64,000 nucleotides of DNA from Bryum argenteum (Eukaryota > Streptophyta > Bryopsida > Bryales > Bryaceae). The position numbers and the translations under genes are program-made. Where the stretch lies: positions 9,990,345 to 10,054,344 of the forward strand of contig CM073326.1 of NCBI GenBank assembly GCA_037043015.1, written 5' to 3'. Positions within the stretch are counted from its first letter, which is position 1, and the number at the start of each line of letters is the position of its first letter. Shown piece after piece: positions 44,946-56,280 of the stretch. Under the pieces are notes generated by a model. It did not search any database and was not told the DNA's origin. It worked only from the letters and a program-made list of their open reading frames with translations.

Positions 44946-47498
44946 CTAACGATGGCGCCTATCACTAGAAGATGCTCCACTCCTACGATCCATGCGCTCC
45001 AATGCTCTACTGATCGCTGAATCCGTAGCCACGAGCTGGGGGTTGTCATGACGCTGCTGCTGCAAGAACCGCTGAATGGGCCGCATCCGGAGGTTGCCAA
45101 ACTCATTTATCATGGTGAGATGTGCACCAATGATAAAGTGAGTCAAGCACATAGCCTCCAAAACTCGGTTAACCCGAGTACACTGGTACTGAAGCTTGAG
45201 AGTTAGCCAAAACTCTGGGTGATCAACTGTATGGGGTATAACTCCATCATTGCGAACGTCCACATCCATCCATACTCCAAAATCAATGCACCATTTTGCA
45301 AGGATTTTGCAAAACACAGCAGCTCTGTAACATACTGGATCCTGGCAATGTTGGTGTTGAGCCCAAAACGCTGAATAGGAATCGTAACACTCCTGAGGAG
45401 TTCTCTTCAGTCCCGGAATCAAAGGCCAGTTGTACTCAATGGAGTTGAGAGTAGCACTGGGATTCCATCTGTTCCTCCTTGGACAGTTACAAAATCGAGG
45501 ATCTTCCCTCACAGCTACTGGTGGGCTTCGAGTCCAATACTGCGACTCCTGTCTATAGACGATATCGGCGGGGGTGAGCTCCACTCGGGATTGACCATAG
45601 TCTTGGAGGATCCATGCAATTGCCTCCCATGTTGGTATGGGCTGCTCACCGGCGTGATTGAACAAGGCCTCATAATTTCCCTGATACGCAGGCAAGCTGT
45701 GGGGCGGAGAATTCGGAGCAGGAGGATGAATGTCTTCCTGGACTATAGTCTGTTGCTGCTGCAGTTCGAATTGCAATTCGGAGATGGTCTGTTGCTCCGC
45801 TGCCAATTGTCGTTGAGCCACCTCGACTTGCCGTTGGCTCTTCTGTAGTTCACCCCTCAGCCGCTGAAGTTCGCCGGTGGCATCCGGAACCCTAATCGGT
45901 GCCTGGCTGTCCTCAATCTGGCGTTGCAGCCCCGCAATCACGCGGCGGGCTTCACCGAGGTCGCTACGCAGCTCGTCTATAGTCTCTTGCTGATGCCGAT
46001 TGTCCACAAGCTGACGCTGAGTATTTGCGAGGTCTGCTTGAAGTTGGTCTATGGTCCTCTGCAACTCCCGATTGACCTCCTCCAACTGAGGTTGCAAGAC
46101 TATAGTCTGTGATGGATTGCGTTGCTGAGCCTGGGCCAGCTCAACCTCGAGCCGGGCTATAGTCTGCTGTTGACTGCGATACTTCTCCAACAGAGCGGTG
46201 TGGTCTATCTTCTGATGGCTCAGCTTCTCTTTTAATCCGTGGAGGGCCTCCACCGCATCCTGCTTCTCTTGCCGTACTCCCCCAACCTCGTTCCTCAACT
46301 GCTCGATCATCGCCCTGTTGCTTGTCTTTTCACTCTGTAGCTCATTCTCCCATCGTGCTACCTGCGATTGCAGGGTTTTTATCAAACTCTGCTGTTCTTC
46401 GTGGAGTCTTGCTGTCCTGGCTCGAGCCTCATCTAACATTTCGTCCTTCCGCTGGGCTGCCTTTGTCATTCCATCACGCACAACCTCGTTGTCGACTATA
46501 GTCTTTCTCAGGCCAGCAATCCTCTGTTGCTGCGCACTTATCATCTCCGCTTGCTGATCAGCTTGGGCAAGAATGTCCTGGAGTCTATCTTCCAACTCGG
46601 TCACCTTCAAAGCCTCAGTGGCAACCCTGTTTTCAAGCTCCTCCCTCTCCTGATCGGTTAGCCTGGCCTCCTGAGGTATGGCTCTCTTCTTCTTCGATGG
46701 TTGCTTTGCTGGCTCTGCACGCATGACTATAGGCTCGGTGACAGCGCGCTGCCGTTTGGGTGCCGGCTGGTCCCTGCTGCTACCTCCCAGGCTGGTGGAA
46801 ACTGGTGCTGGTGGTGGATGCCTCAAGGCTTCTGTGCACATCATGCTGAGATACACTTGAAATATGTGATTCTGAGGCAGTGTGCCAGGTTTTGCCCAGA
46901 TCAAGCGTTTCATCCCTTCTTCAATCACCTTGGTCCAATCCAGTCGAGCACCTCCCCATGCTGCTACCGCCATACGGGTGAGTTCGGGTCTCATGGCAAT
47001 CGGATTTTCTTCAAATGCAAACATGGTGTTGATGAAGATTAACCAATCTTGCCAAGGCTGGACAGCTTCTTCTATGCACCAGGCGCTCCCATCATATGAG
47101 GAGAAACCTCTCGTGAAGATGACCTTTGCTTCATCTCGAGTCATCTGTTTGATCATGCTGGCTTGCATTCCTCCTTCAGGTCCCGGAATGTGCAACGCTC
47201 TGCTGATAACCTCGGATGTGATCAGCACAGGGCGTCCTTCGATCGAGCCGCTCAGCCTCCCTCGATTGACTATAGTCATGATGAACGGCAGCAGATAACT
47301 CTCATTCGGCCATGGTCTTGAACTCCCTTCTTCAATGAAAGTCCATAGTCCTGCTCTCCTCAAATTCTCCATGTTATGCCGCCATAAGGTGGTCCCCTTG
47401 ACTTCTTTCGGCATAACCGTCTTCTTGCCCTTGTCAGCACCGTCTATAGTCTTGGCCGTTTCGGTGATGGTTAAGGCTGGCCCTGCTCGATTCTTCAT
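44946..47498 (-). CDS. Extra ORF of the Ty3-type element: coiled-coil protein, 850 aa
   Basis: An intact sense-strand ORF lies between integrase and the 3' LTR. Residues about 20-240 form a globular domain (LRRAGLWTFIEEG, SYLLPFIMTIVNRGRLSG, VLITSEVISRALHIPGP, AAWGGARLDW) reminiscent of the putative plant-transposon domain found in ORFs of some plant Ty3 elements. A basic linker with KRQR and KKKR follows and could be a nuclear signal. Residues about 280-600 are a long Gln/Glu/Leu-rich coiled coil with recurring TI--L units. The C-terminal about 200 residues are Trp/Cys/Tyr-rich (WNPSATLNSIEYNWPLIPGL; FCKILAKWCIDFGVWMDVD) and end in an Arg/Ser tail. The ATG at 47498 is chosen; a GTG precedes it directly. 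Function is unknown. The palindrome GACTATAGTC occurs repeatedly within it, often encoding TIV or TID. Confidence 0.8.
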   Translation of the reverse strand: MKNRAGPALTITETAKTIDGADKGKKTVMPKEVKGTTLWRHNMENLRRAGLWTFIEEGSSRPWPNESYLLPFIMTIVNRGRLSGSIEGRPVLITSEVISRALHIPGPEGGMQASMIKQMTRDEAKVIFTRGFSSYDGSAWCIEEAVQPWQDWLIFINTMFAFEENPIAMRPELTRMAVAAWGGARLDWTKVIEEGMKRLIWAKPGTLPQNHIFQVYLSMMCTEALRHPPPAPVSTSLGGSSRDQPAPKRQRAVTEPIVMRAEPAKQPSKKKRAIPQEARLTDQEREELENRVATEALKVTELEDRLQDILAQADQQAEMISAQQQRIAGLRKTIVDNEVVRDGMTKAAQRKDEMLDEARARTARLHEEQQSLIKTLQSQVARWENELQSEKTSNRAMIEQLRNEVGGVRQEKQDAVEALHGLKEKLSHQKIDHTALLEKYRSQQQTIARLEVELAQAQQRNPSQTIVLQPQLEEVNRELQRTIDQLQADLANTQRQLVDNRHQQETIDELRSDLGEARRVIAGLQRQIEDSQAPIRVPDATGELQRLRGELQKSQRQVEVAQRQLAAEQQTISELQFELQQQQTIVQEDIHPPAPNSPPHSLPAYQGNYEALFNHAGEQPIPTWEAIAWILQDYGQSRVELTPADIVYRQESQYWTRSPPVAVREDPRFCNCPRRNRWNPSATLNSIEYNWPLIPGLKRTPQECYDSYSAFWAQHQHCQDPVCYRAAVFCKILAKWCIDFGVWMDVDVRNDGVIPHTVDHPEFWLTLKLQYQCTRVNRVLEAMCLTHFIIGAHLTMINEFGNLRMRPIQRFLQQQRHDNPQLVATDSAISRALERMDRRSGASSSDRRHR

Positions 47499-49176
47499 CA
47501 CAGACTATAGTCAGCTTTGTGAATCTCAACTGGTATTTTTTTCATCATTTTTTTTCATTCCTTCACATGTTCAGGCTATAGTCTCTGGTTACTCCCCTTA
47601 ATCCGGTAGGTGCTCATGTTACAATTATCTTCTTGATGACAACAAATTCCAGTTTTTAATTTTCATCATCCGTTTCAGAATTCTTCCTTGTTGTTAACTA
47701 ATTCGGATCATACCAGAGGTGCAGGTGGTGGTGTTGGGGCAGCCGATGGTGGTGCTGACTTTGCCGGTGTTGTGGGTGGATTCACCCCTTTCTTCACTTT
47801 TGGCGGCATCTTGTCTGGTTATCTCAATCCGGACTATGGTCTCTCCTTTGCGATTCTTCCGATCTGCTCGTGATTCGACTATAGTCTTTTAGCATCATGC
47901 AGATCCAGCAAGGAAGTCAGGAGCAAGCTTGTTTGTCTATAGTCTTTTCATTTTATTGGTGTACTTTAATCTCCAATTCCTCCCAGCAGATCATATGTAC
48001 AGACTATAGCCTTGCATTGATCTTAATCTATATACGAGGTTCGTTGCAAGTCTGGCTTTTCCATGCTTATGTGTATCATCCTTGAAAGAGAAGTAAATCG
48101 TCCAAATATTGGTTTGATACATACTTAGCTTATTCGGGATCTTGGTGCAGGTCTGTTGAGTCCTCTCTTTCAGCCGCTTCTGTTTGTCTTCAGGCTGCCT
48201 GGATTGACCGACAATTCTAGACTATAGTCTCTTTTTTTTTTCGAAATTGCTTCTGCACGTGATCACCAGCAGGTTTGAATGAAGATTACATCATCAAAGT
48301 CAGCAGAGCTTGACTATAGTCTTATCTTCTTGATATTCATTTTGCACAGGTTCCTTCTTGATTTCTGCTTATTTTCGGTTCTCATAATTTTTCCTTCACA
48401 TATCCAATTCGTTTCGGACCTCACAGGAACGACTATAGTCATTGATCTGGCCTGTCTTCTGACTATGGACTGATTGTTATGCTCTACTTCTGTTGATAAC
48501 CCTCACCAGCGTTTTTAACGGTGAGACCTCGTATCCGTTGCGACCTAATTCTGCTTCACCACTCAGGTTCCTTTACTTCCTTAATTGCAACTCTGATTTC
48601 CTTCATCGTTTTCCATATATCATGTTGCTTTTAGGTTAACAATCTTCAGAACGTTCATGATCGGGTTTGAAAGCAAAGAGAGTTTCTGTCTTACAAACTG
48701 AATTTCTTCAACTGGTGTAGAACCTGATGCTCCTGCTCTTGGCCGTTTGTTGCATGCTCCCTTCTGCAGCTTCGATAGCTCGATCCCTTCCACCAGACTA
48801 TAGTCTTCCTCGTTTTCACTTCTGCGACCACGTCTTGGCTGAGTTCTCGTCACCCCTGATCAGCTTGCCCGAAGTGGCTCTGTGTACCACAATCCTGACT
48901 ATAGTCTTTTTACTCACTCATTTGCCCTTGGTTATGGCAGAAGCTCTCTCTCTCCACTGATTCTCACTCACCACGTCTCAATGCTCGAAGGAAACGAACT
49001 TGTGAAAACAGAAAATGGAAGAAGGTGGAGCTGCTGGTTGCAAGAAGTGCCATAACCGCCTGCAACTGCTTTCCCATGGTGTCTCCTCACCAGACAGACT
49101 ATAGTCATTTCACTAATGCCATGACTACTCATGATGGCCATGCAGATTCGTCATCCATTTTTTTAAGACTATAGTC
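45551..49176. repeat. Array of the 10-bp palindrome GACTATAGTC
   Basis: Exact copies start at 45741, 46098, 46494, 47268, 47503, 47877, 48220, 48312, 48431, 48796, 48897, 49097 and 49167. Near copies start at 45551, 45593, 45975, 46155, 46725, 47341, 47442, 47574, 47832, 47935, 48002 and 48461. Spacing is irregular (70-800 bp). Chance expectation is far below one exact copy in 3.6 kb. Copies span both the 850-codon ORF and the non-coding spacer upstream of it. In the LTRs and gag-pol I noticed only partial matches (for example TCCATAGTCT near 53,047). Confidence 0.9.
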
Positions 49177-49620
49177 GATTTTTTTAAAGGCTTCCACCCC
49201 CTTGGTTAATAATGATTAACTGTACTGATTCGCCATTTTCAATCCCTTTAATAATTTAATGATAGGCCTTTTTATTCATTCTAATCTTACTAATATGATA
49301 GAATATAGTATAGAATACTAGAATTTAGTATTGTTATGCTTGTATGTTTTGATTTAGAATTTAATGTAAGCCTTGCAAAAAGGTTGATAATTCACTGTTT
49401 TTGCCAATTTCTCTTAGTGTTTTCAATCATATCTTCTAGCTTTCTTTTAAAATTCTAGATTAAAGATTTTCCGCTTATACGTATATTTTCATGGATTCAT
49501 GAAGTAATTTGGATATTGTATGACACTTGTTCCTCTAATCCATATTAATTTGAATTATATATTAAGTATATATTTCTTGAATCTAAGTGAATATATTTAT
49601 TTTTAAATTGCATGCCTCCC
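47513..49620 (-). other. Spacer between integrase and the extra ORF, with exon-like fragments
   Basis: There is no long ORF. Two minus-strand stretches look exon-like. About 48,848-48,700 encodes TQPRRGRRSENEEDYSL and NKRPRAGASGS, preceded by an AG (GATCAG) and ending before a GTAAGA. The second, 47,812-47,713, starts MPPKVKKGVNPPTTPAKSAP and runs into a GTATGA donor-like site. They may be 5' exons spliced to the 850-codon ORF, adding basic, Pro-rich sequence. This is an inference from splice-like signals only. Confidence 0.3.
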
Positions 49621-49645
49621 CCCCCATTTAGCATAAAACTTGTCC

Positions 49646-52600
49646 TCAAGTTTGATATAACTTAAGGCGATTTCCATTGTAGCGTGTGGGGTGAATATTG
49701 CCTTGTAAATCTTGCAGGTCCATAGAACCATTTGCATAATCTTTATAAATTTTGTATGGACCAAACCACCGCATTACGAATTTCCCTGGAAATTTTTGAA
49801 AACGACTATCATATAATAATACCAAATCTCCAACTTTGAGTTCTTTGGGTTTAAGTTTGCTATCGTAATAGCTTTTGCGCCTATTTTGGATTGATGCCAT
49901 ATGTAAATAAGCTTGGGCTCTTTTTTCGTCCAATTGTTCTAACTCATAACACCTGTGTTTTAAGGATTCGACATCGTCCAATCTATTGTCAATCGCTATA
50001 CGTAATGATTGAATTTCGAATTCAATCGGCAGAATGGCCTCTTGACCATAAACTAGTTGAAATGGAGTATGTTTTGTGGTTACTTTGTATGCCGTGCGAT
50101 AAGCCCATAGGGCATCAAAAACCCTTTCATCCCAATCCATATTGGATCCTTGAACGGTTTTAGTAATTATTTTACACAAAATACCATTAGTCTTCTCGGT
50201 CTGTCCATTGGCTCTTGGGTGATATGGTGTTGACTTCCTATGTTTGATGAAATATTTATTTAATAAATTCTCAATGATCATGTTCACAAAATGGGTGCCT
50301 CTATCACTTACAAGTTCTTTGGGGCATCCAAAGCGAATAATTATATTTCCATAGAGAAATTTAGCAACGGTTTCCGCATCATCTGTTTTCGTTGGCATGG
50401 CTTCTGCCCACTTTGTTACATACTCCGTAGCAATCAATATATATCGACACCTTCCTTGTCTACTTGGAGGTTTGATTGGTCCTACAAAGTCAATTCCCCA
50501 CTTTTCAAAGGGAATTTGTGCCAAGATTGGATGTAAGGGCATAGCCGAACTAGTTGTTGGTTTACCAACTCGTTGGCATGGATCACATTTCTTCACGTAT
50601 TCTGCTGCATCTTTGAATAAAGTTGGCCATCAATAGCCCGAATTTAAGGCTTTTGTTGCAGTTACAAATCCTGCAAAATGGCCTCCGCAGTTTGAATCAT
50701 GGCATGCTTCCAAAATTGATGGAACTTCACTTGGATTTATGCATCGCCTTAAAATGCCATCTTTTCCTTTCTTATACAACACTTCTCCTATCATGGTACA
50801 AGGAGCCGCTTTGTAAATTAATCTATCTCTTTGTTTAGAAGTATATTCTATTGGAATACTTCCATTTTGCAAATAATGAATAATTTCGGCATATTCAAAA
50901 GGGATCACATCTACTTCGAATAGTTGCGCATCCGGTAGCTCATCATTTATTGGTTCCAGATTCACTTCATTGGACATACGTGATAAATGATCAGCATTTA
51001 AGTGGCATTTTCCGGGTCGCACTTGTATAACAAAATTAAATTCTTGTAATAAGAGTACCCATCTTGCAATTCGACCACTAAGTTGTGGTTTATTTATCAT
51101 GTATTTAAGCGCATCATGATCAACATGAAAGGTAAATTTGTAACCCAATAAATAATGTCTATATTTTTGTACGGAGAATATCATTCCCAATGCTTCTCTT
51201 TCGGTGACCGAATAATTTCGTTCCGCCGCATTTAATTGTCTACTTGCGAAGTATATTGGGTGGTCTCTTCCCTTTTCGTCCTTTTGACTTAATATACTTC
51301 CAATAGCCATGTTGGAAGCATCCACGTACACTTCAAAGTCTTTGTCCCAATTTGGGGAGACTAAAATTGGTGCACTTATTAATTTTTGTTTCAAAGTATT
51401 AAATGCTTTTACGCAAGTTGGTGTCCATACCGGAGTGGTTTCACTTTTCCTCAAGAGGTGCGTTAATGGCAAGGCAATATCGGCGTACTTATAAATGTAT
51501 CGTCTATAATAGCCCACATGGCCTAGAAAACCTTTGACTTCCGAAACCGTATTTGGTGGTGGTAAATTAGCAATTATTGCTACTTTATCTGGGTCGGTTG
51601 CCATGCCTTCCTTGGATACAATATGGCCAAGTAATTTTCCAAATGGAACTATGAATTGTGATTTTGCCGCATTTATAGATATACCATATATGTTGCATTG
51701 TTGAAAACACTTGGATAGTCGATCTGCATGATCTTCTTTTGAACTAAACACACAAAAATCGTCAAGGAAAATTTCCATGAATTTTCTTAAGTACTTTTGG
51801 AAGGCTGTAGTCATAGCCCTTTGAAATGTGGCTGGCGCATTGCATAAGCCAAATGGCATTTTATTATATGCAAACGTACCCCAATCTGTTGTAAAAGTTG
51901 TAAGTGGTCTATGTTCTTTGGCAATTTGGACTTGATTGTATCCAGGAAATCCATCAAGGAATGAATACGTCTCATGTCCGGCCACACTATCCAACAATGT
52001 ATCCGTAAATGGTAAAGGAAAATGGTCCTTCTTTGTTGCAGCATTTAACTTCCGGAAATCTTGGCAAATTCGTAGTTTCCCATTTTTCTTTGGAACCACG
52101 ACTATCGGTGAAACCCATTCACTATATGGAACCGGATATATAAATCCACATTCCAATAATTTGTCTATCTCTTCTTTGACCATGAGTGAATATTTTGGAT
52201 TCATACGATATTGCCTTTGTCGGATTGGCTTCGTATTTTCTTCTAAAATTATTCTATGCTCACAAATTTCTGGTGGAATACCTCTAAGATCTTTGTATGT
52301 CCATGCAAAGCTCTTTTTGTTTTCGATGAAGAATTTGTGCCAAGTTGTAAATTCTTGTGAAGTTAATTCTTCATATACTTTTATTACTTGGGGTTCTTCC
52401 TCGGTTCCTAAATTCATATCTTGGCAATTTAATTTCAAAGAGCCAAGTTGAGTAGGAACTTGATCTGTTTCACTTGAAATCTCTTCACTTTCTTCAAAAT
52501 CCGAAGTGGAATTAGATTCACTTATGGATTCGAATTGCGTTTGTATATTAAACACAGGTGAATTTTCCCATGATAAAATGGCTTCATCGGAATCATCAGA

Positions 52601-55588
52601 ATCTTGAAATGGAGTGAAATATTCACCCATTCCTATATTTTTATATGACATATTTTTCCTTGAGATTTTAGAGATGGGTGCATCAATCTCATAGCCTGAA
52701 GAGTCTTCTATTTCCGAAGTGAATTCACTTTCATTTGTTTGAGTTTCTCCTCTATAAATAGTAGGATACATAGGCAAAGTAATCTTCTCTTTGCCCTTGC
52801 CAATTGTAATGGTTCCTTTTCCCCAATCGTCTTTTGCCTTTGCTAAATATAGCCAAGGTCTTCCCAACAATATTGGGTAAGATGAAATCGTATCGATTAT
52901 TTTAAATATGATATAATCGATTTTAAACGACATGCCGCCAATGATAGTCAAGATTTGTTTTAAAACTCCCAAAGGTTTTACTCGATTTTGGTCGGCCATA
53001 CGCAACATAATAGGAGTTGGTACCATAGTTGTTAACCCAATTTCGTCCATAGTCTCTTTGCTCATGAGGTTAACACTAGATCCTCCATCAATTTGTACAT
53101 TTTCAATAAATGATCCGTCTATCATTACGTCTATAGTTGGTGCCCCCGGATCTAAGGAAATATCATGCACTTCTCCTTCTATGATTTGTTTGCGAATTAA
53201 TGAATGACTTAGTTCGCTTCGGCACTTAGGAGATATAGCTAATAATTGGCGCATTGAAATGATTGGTTGTATTTTATCCAAATTTTCTAATAGGCTATAT
53301 GGTTTCAAGCCTATAGCTAATCTCATTGTCCGGTTTCGCCTCTTTGTATTTGCCTTAGAATATTTTATATTAGTTTTAGCAAAGGTGACTTTTGGAGGTG
53401 GTGATTGTATAGGTAAAGTTTGTGGAAGTTCTATAGGTAATGATATTTGATCCGGCACATCTTTGGGTAGAGATGTAGTTGTTGGGCTTGGCACCACAAC
53501 ATTTGGTACCATATTTTCTTGGTCTTCATCCGGACTGTCCGATTTTGTTTCCAAAGGGTTTTTCTCCGGAAGTTTAATTGTACTTCTTGTTCCTACTCGA
53601 TTAACACATATTTCTTGTGTTATATGATTGACTTCTTTTGATGGTTCATTAATCTCTGTAAGTTTCACCGTGCTTCCTTTCACCCAATCTCTTTCCGAAG
53701 GAGCAAATATGGGAGCTGGTGCCATGCACTCCTCTGCTCGATGACCAGATTTCCGACATCTTCCGCATTGAGGAACATAACCTTCTTCTTTCTTTGCATT
53801 TGGACATTCATTGGCGTAATGGCCAAATTCACCACAACGAAAACATATCAAATGTTTGCCTTTTTGCGGTGGTCCATATCTATGTGTTTGTGGGTTGGAG
53901 GGTGGTCCGTTCCAAACCGGTGGTTGATTATAGGTGTCGTTCCACCTTGGTCTATTATCATTTGGTTTATACGGCGGTCCCACATTCGGTCGTGTGAATG
54001 GTCTTTTATTTGGATTATTAATCCAAGGTCTATTATCATTTACTTGATTTACAGGTTTCCCATGAAGATGCCAACATTGGTCTATGGGATGCTTTCCTCC
54101 ACAATGACCGCATCTTGGTGCTTGATTTGATGGTGAAGGACATTCATCTTTCCTATGTCCATAACCATTGCAATTTGTACACCACACATTTGATCTTACA
54201 TCCGTCGGAATCGTCTTCTTATTTTTATTTGAAATCATATTCACTTTCAACTCTGTGAGTTGTTTAGCTAAGTCCATTACCATTTCTTCCGTTCTATTCA
54301 TAGGTGGCGCATTGGCTACCGAGGTAGTTGTTTTCACGGCAATTGATTCAACTGATGGCCTTGTGCCATATTGAGCCATCGCCGGTGTTATTCTCGGTTG
54401 CGGTTTGCTGGTGGGAATTAAAGGTGTATCTACATATGGTAAATAATCTTCATCTACTCTTGCTTCTTCCCATGACTTAGCCGTATTATAAGCTGTTGCT
54501 AAATTTGCTGGTCTTCTTTCTTTCACAAACATTTTTAACTCTGGCGGGTATAATCCTCCAACAAATATACTTGTGAGAAATGAATCTGGCATATTATGGT
54601 TGGTCCACCTTGTCAAAAGGTCGTCCATTCTTCCATGAAAAGAATCCACACTTTCTCCAAGTCCCATTTTTATATTCTTCAACCGTTCCCTTAAGCTTTC
54701 TGTGAATCCCAATGGCCTATATTGATTTACGAAAGCGTCTCGTAAAGCTTCCCATGTATCCAAATCTGCTTGTCGTCCATACCAAGCAAATGCTGCTCCA
54801 TCCAATGATATGGGAAAAGTAGTCACGTAATCTTCTTCGGGCAATTTATTAGCCACGCATACGGCTATAAACCTCGCAACATGTAAATCGGGATCTAATC
54901 CCGGTCTTCCATTAAAAAGTGGGAATTGTGCAATATTCCATGGTCTTGGATTCGCCATTGTATTGTTCTTAATTTCTCTTTGCTTGGTTGTACTAATTAA
55001 CTCTTCAACTTCGAGTTCTTCTTCTTCTTCTTCTTCTTCTAAATTTGATGAAGTTTCGATTTGATCCTCGTTGAAACTAGGAAAGAATTGGCCGGTAGAA
55101 ATTTCTATGTGTGGTGGAGAAATAGGATTCTCCAAATCGGAATCTCCTGATTTTAACAATTGTTCCAACCTTTCACGAACGGTTTGGCTTTGTTGACTCC
55201 AATTCTCCTCTAAGTATTCTACAACCGGATTACTAAAATGAATTTCCTTGGGTTGCGAAAATAGATATTCAACCGGTGATGTGTTTGTCAAAGAACTGCT
55301 CGAAGCTTGACCTTGTTCAAAGGTTACTTCAGGTAAGGATACGTCTTCGCTTTCTTCACGTAGTACGCTTGGTCTATTAATTTCAACTGATTTTTTCTTT
55401 TATCTTGATTCTTGATCAAAAGAATGTAGTTCCGTCAAGGTTCCAAGTTCGGGACTAGAAGGTCTTGCAATCCCCGATAGTCTTGGAGTGTTTGGTATTG
55501 TCTTTCGACTTCTAGATTTCACTCGATCTTCTCTCTGGATTTTCTACAATGCCCGTTTTAGAATGGCTTCATTTCTATCTTGCGACAT
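49646..55588 (-). pseudogene. gag-pol: Ty3-type Gag-Pol polyprotein, one frame with three stop codons
   Basis: A single reading frame runs from ATG 55588 to 49646, broken by TAG at 55546-55544, TAA at 55402-55400 and TGA at 50632-50630. After an acidic stretch, the gag core (MANPRPWNIAQFPLFNGRPG; WEALRDAFVNQYRP) is followed by four CCHC-like knuckles (about 54,190-53,720). The protease has QIDGGSSVNLM (53,079-53,090). RT has KNGKLRICQDFRKLNAATKK, FAYNKMPFGLCNAP and the catalytic FLDD (51,758-51,769). RNase H shows YVDASNMAIGSILSQ and HVDHDALKYMI. Integrase has the His/Cys zinc motif ending CDPC, then WGIDFVGP, SDRGTHF and ANGQTEKTNG carrying the D, D and E. All catalytic residues look intact. 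The product may need readthrough, or this copy may be mobilised in trans. Confidence 0.92.
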
Positions 55589-55654
55589 TAAATTTGTTTC
55601 TTGAATTCATTATTGATTTTGTCTTCAAGCTTCTTGTAGTTTTATAATTTCTTG

Positions 55655-56149
55655 TTAAGGACATACTAGTCCAAATGATATACACATAGGGTGTTTTTCA
55701 TCTCTGCATTCAAAGTCGGGAATAAAAGGTGTTGCTCTTGGATCGATTTGATCGTATGTAAATGCATACAACTTCCTCGCAATTCGAGTTCCGTGCCAAC
55801 CTCCGTAATATATAGGAAGACTTTGATCTGTTACAACTTTTAATTTGCCGTATTGGCTGAGCAAATATAATAAAGGTAATTCCACCAACAAGTCTTCTCC
55901 TTTTGCAAAGAAGGTCTTATAATATTTTCCTCCTTCCCAAACTTTGCTCAAAATAACTCTTTTGATGTCAATGGGCAATTGCTCAATCCTTTCTTTCAAT
56001 TCTTGATGAACTTTATTATTTCCAGTTATTTGGAAACCTTTTCCAAAGTATGCGTTTCGGTATAATCTATGTAACGCTAAAAATAAATATGGTCCAGAAA
56101 AATTATCTTCAATTACTTCTGGAGTTTCCCATGGAAACACATACTTCAT
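55655..56149 (-). CDS. Leader ORF upstream of gag, 164 aa, unknown
   Basis: An ATG-initiated ORF lies between the PBS and gag, in the same frame as gag-pol but closed by TAA before the gag ATG. Blocks include WETPEVIEDNFSGPYLFLAL, YFGKGFQITGNNKVHQELKE, RVILSKVWEGGKYYKTFF, then YYGGWHGTRIARKLYAF and a C-terminal DFECRDEKHPMCISF. No family is recognised. Some Tat-lineage elements such as Ogre carry an ORF before gag, so an accessory role is plausible. Confidence 0.6.
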   Translation of the reverse strand: MKYVFPWETPEVIEDNFSGPYLFLALHRLYRNAYFGKGFQITGNNKVHQELKERIEQLPIDIKRVILSKVWEGGKYYKTFFAKGEDLLVELPLLYLLSQYGKLKVVTDQSLPIYYGGWHGTRIARKLYAFTYDQIDPRATPFIPDFECRDEKHPMCISFGLVCP

Positions 56150-56280
56150 AGTTTCTCATTCAAAATTTCTTTTGATAATTTGAAGTCAAAATTGAATAAT
56201 TTCAATTATTCAAACTTTGGGAATAATTTAATTCTCATTATTTCTTCTTCTATTTCATAATCACCTTCAACCAGGACTCT

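Noticed and set aside
51936-52451. 171-codon plus-strand ORF and other plus frames over 49.6-55.6 kb
   Set aside because: They lie opposite the gag-pol frame and have no domain content.
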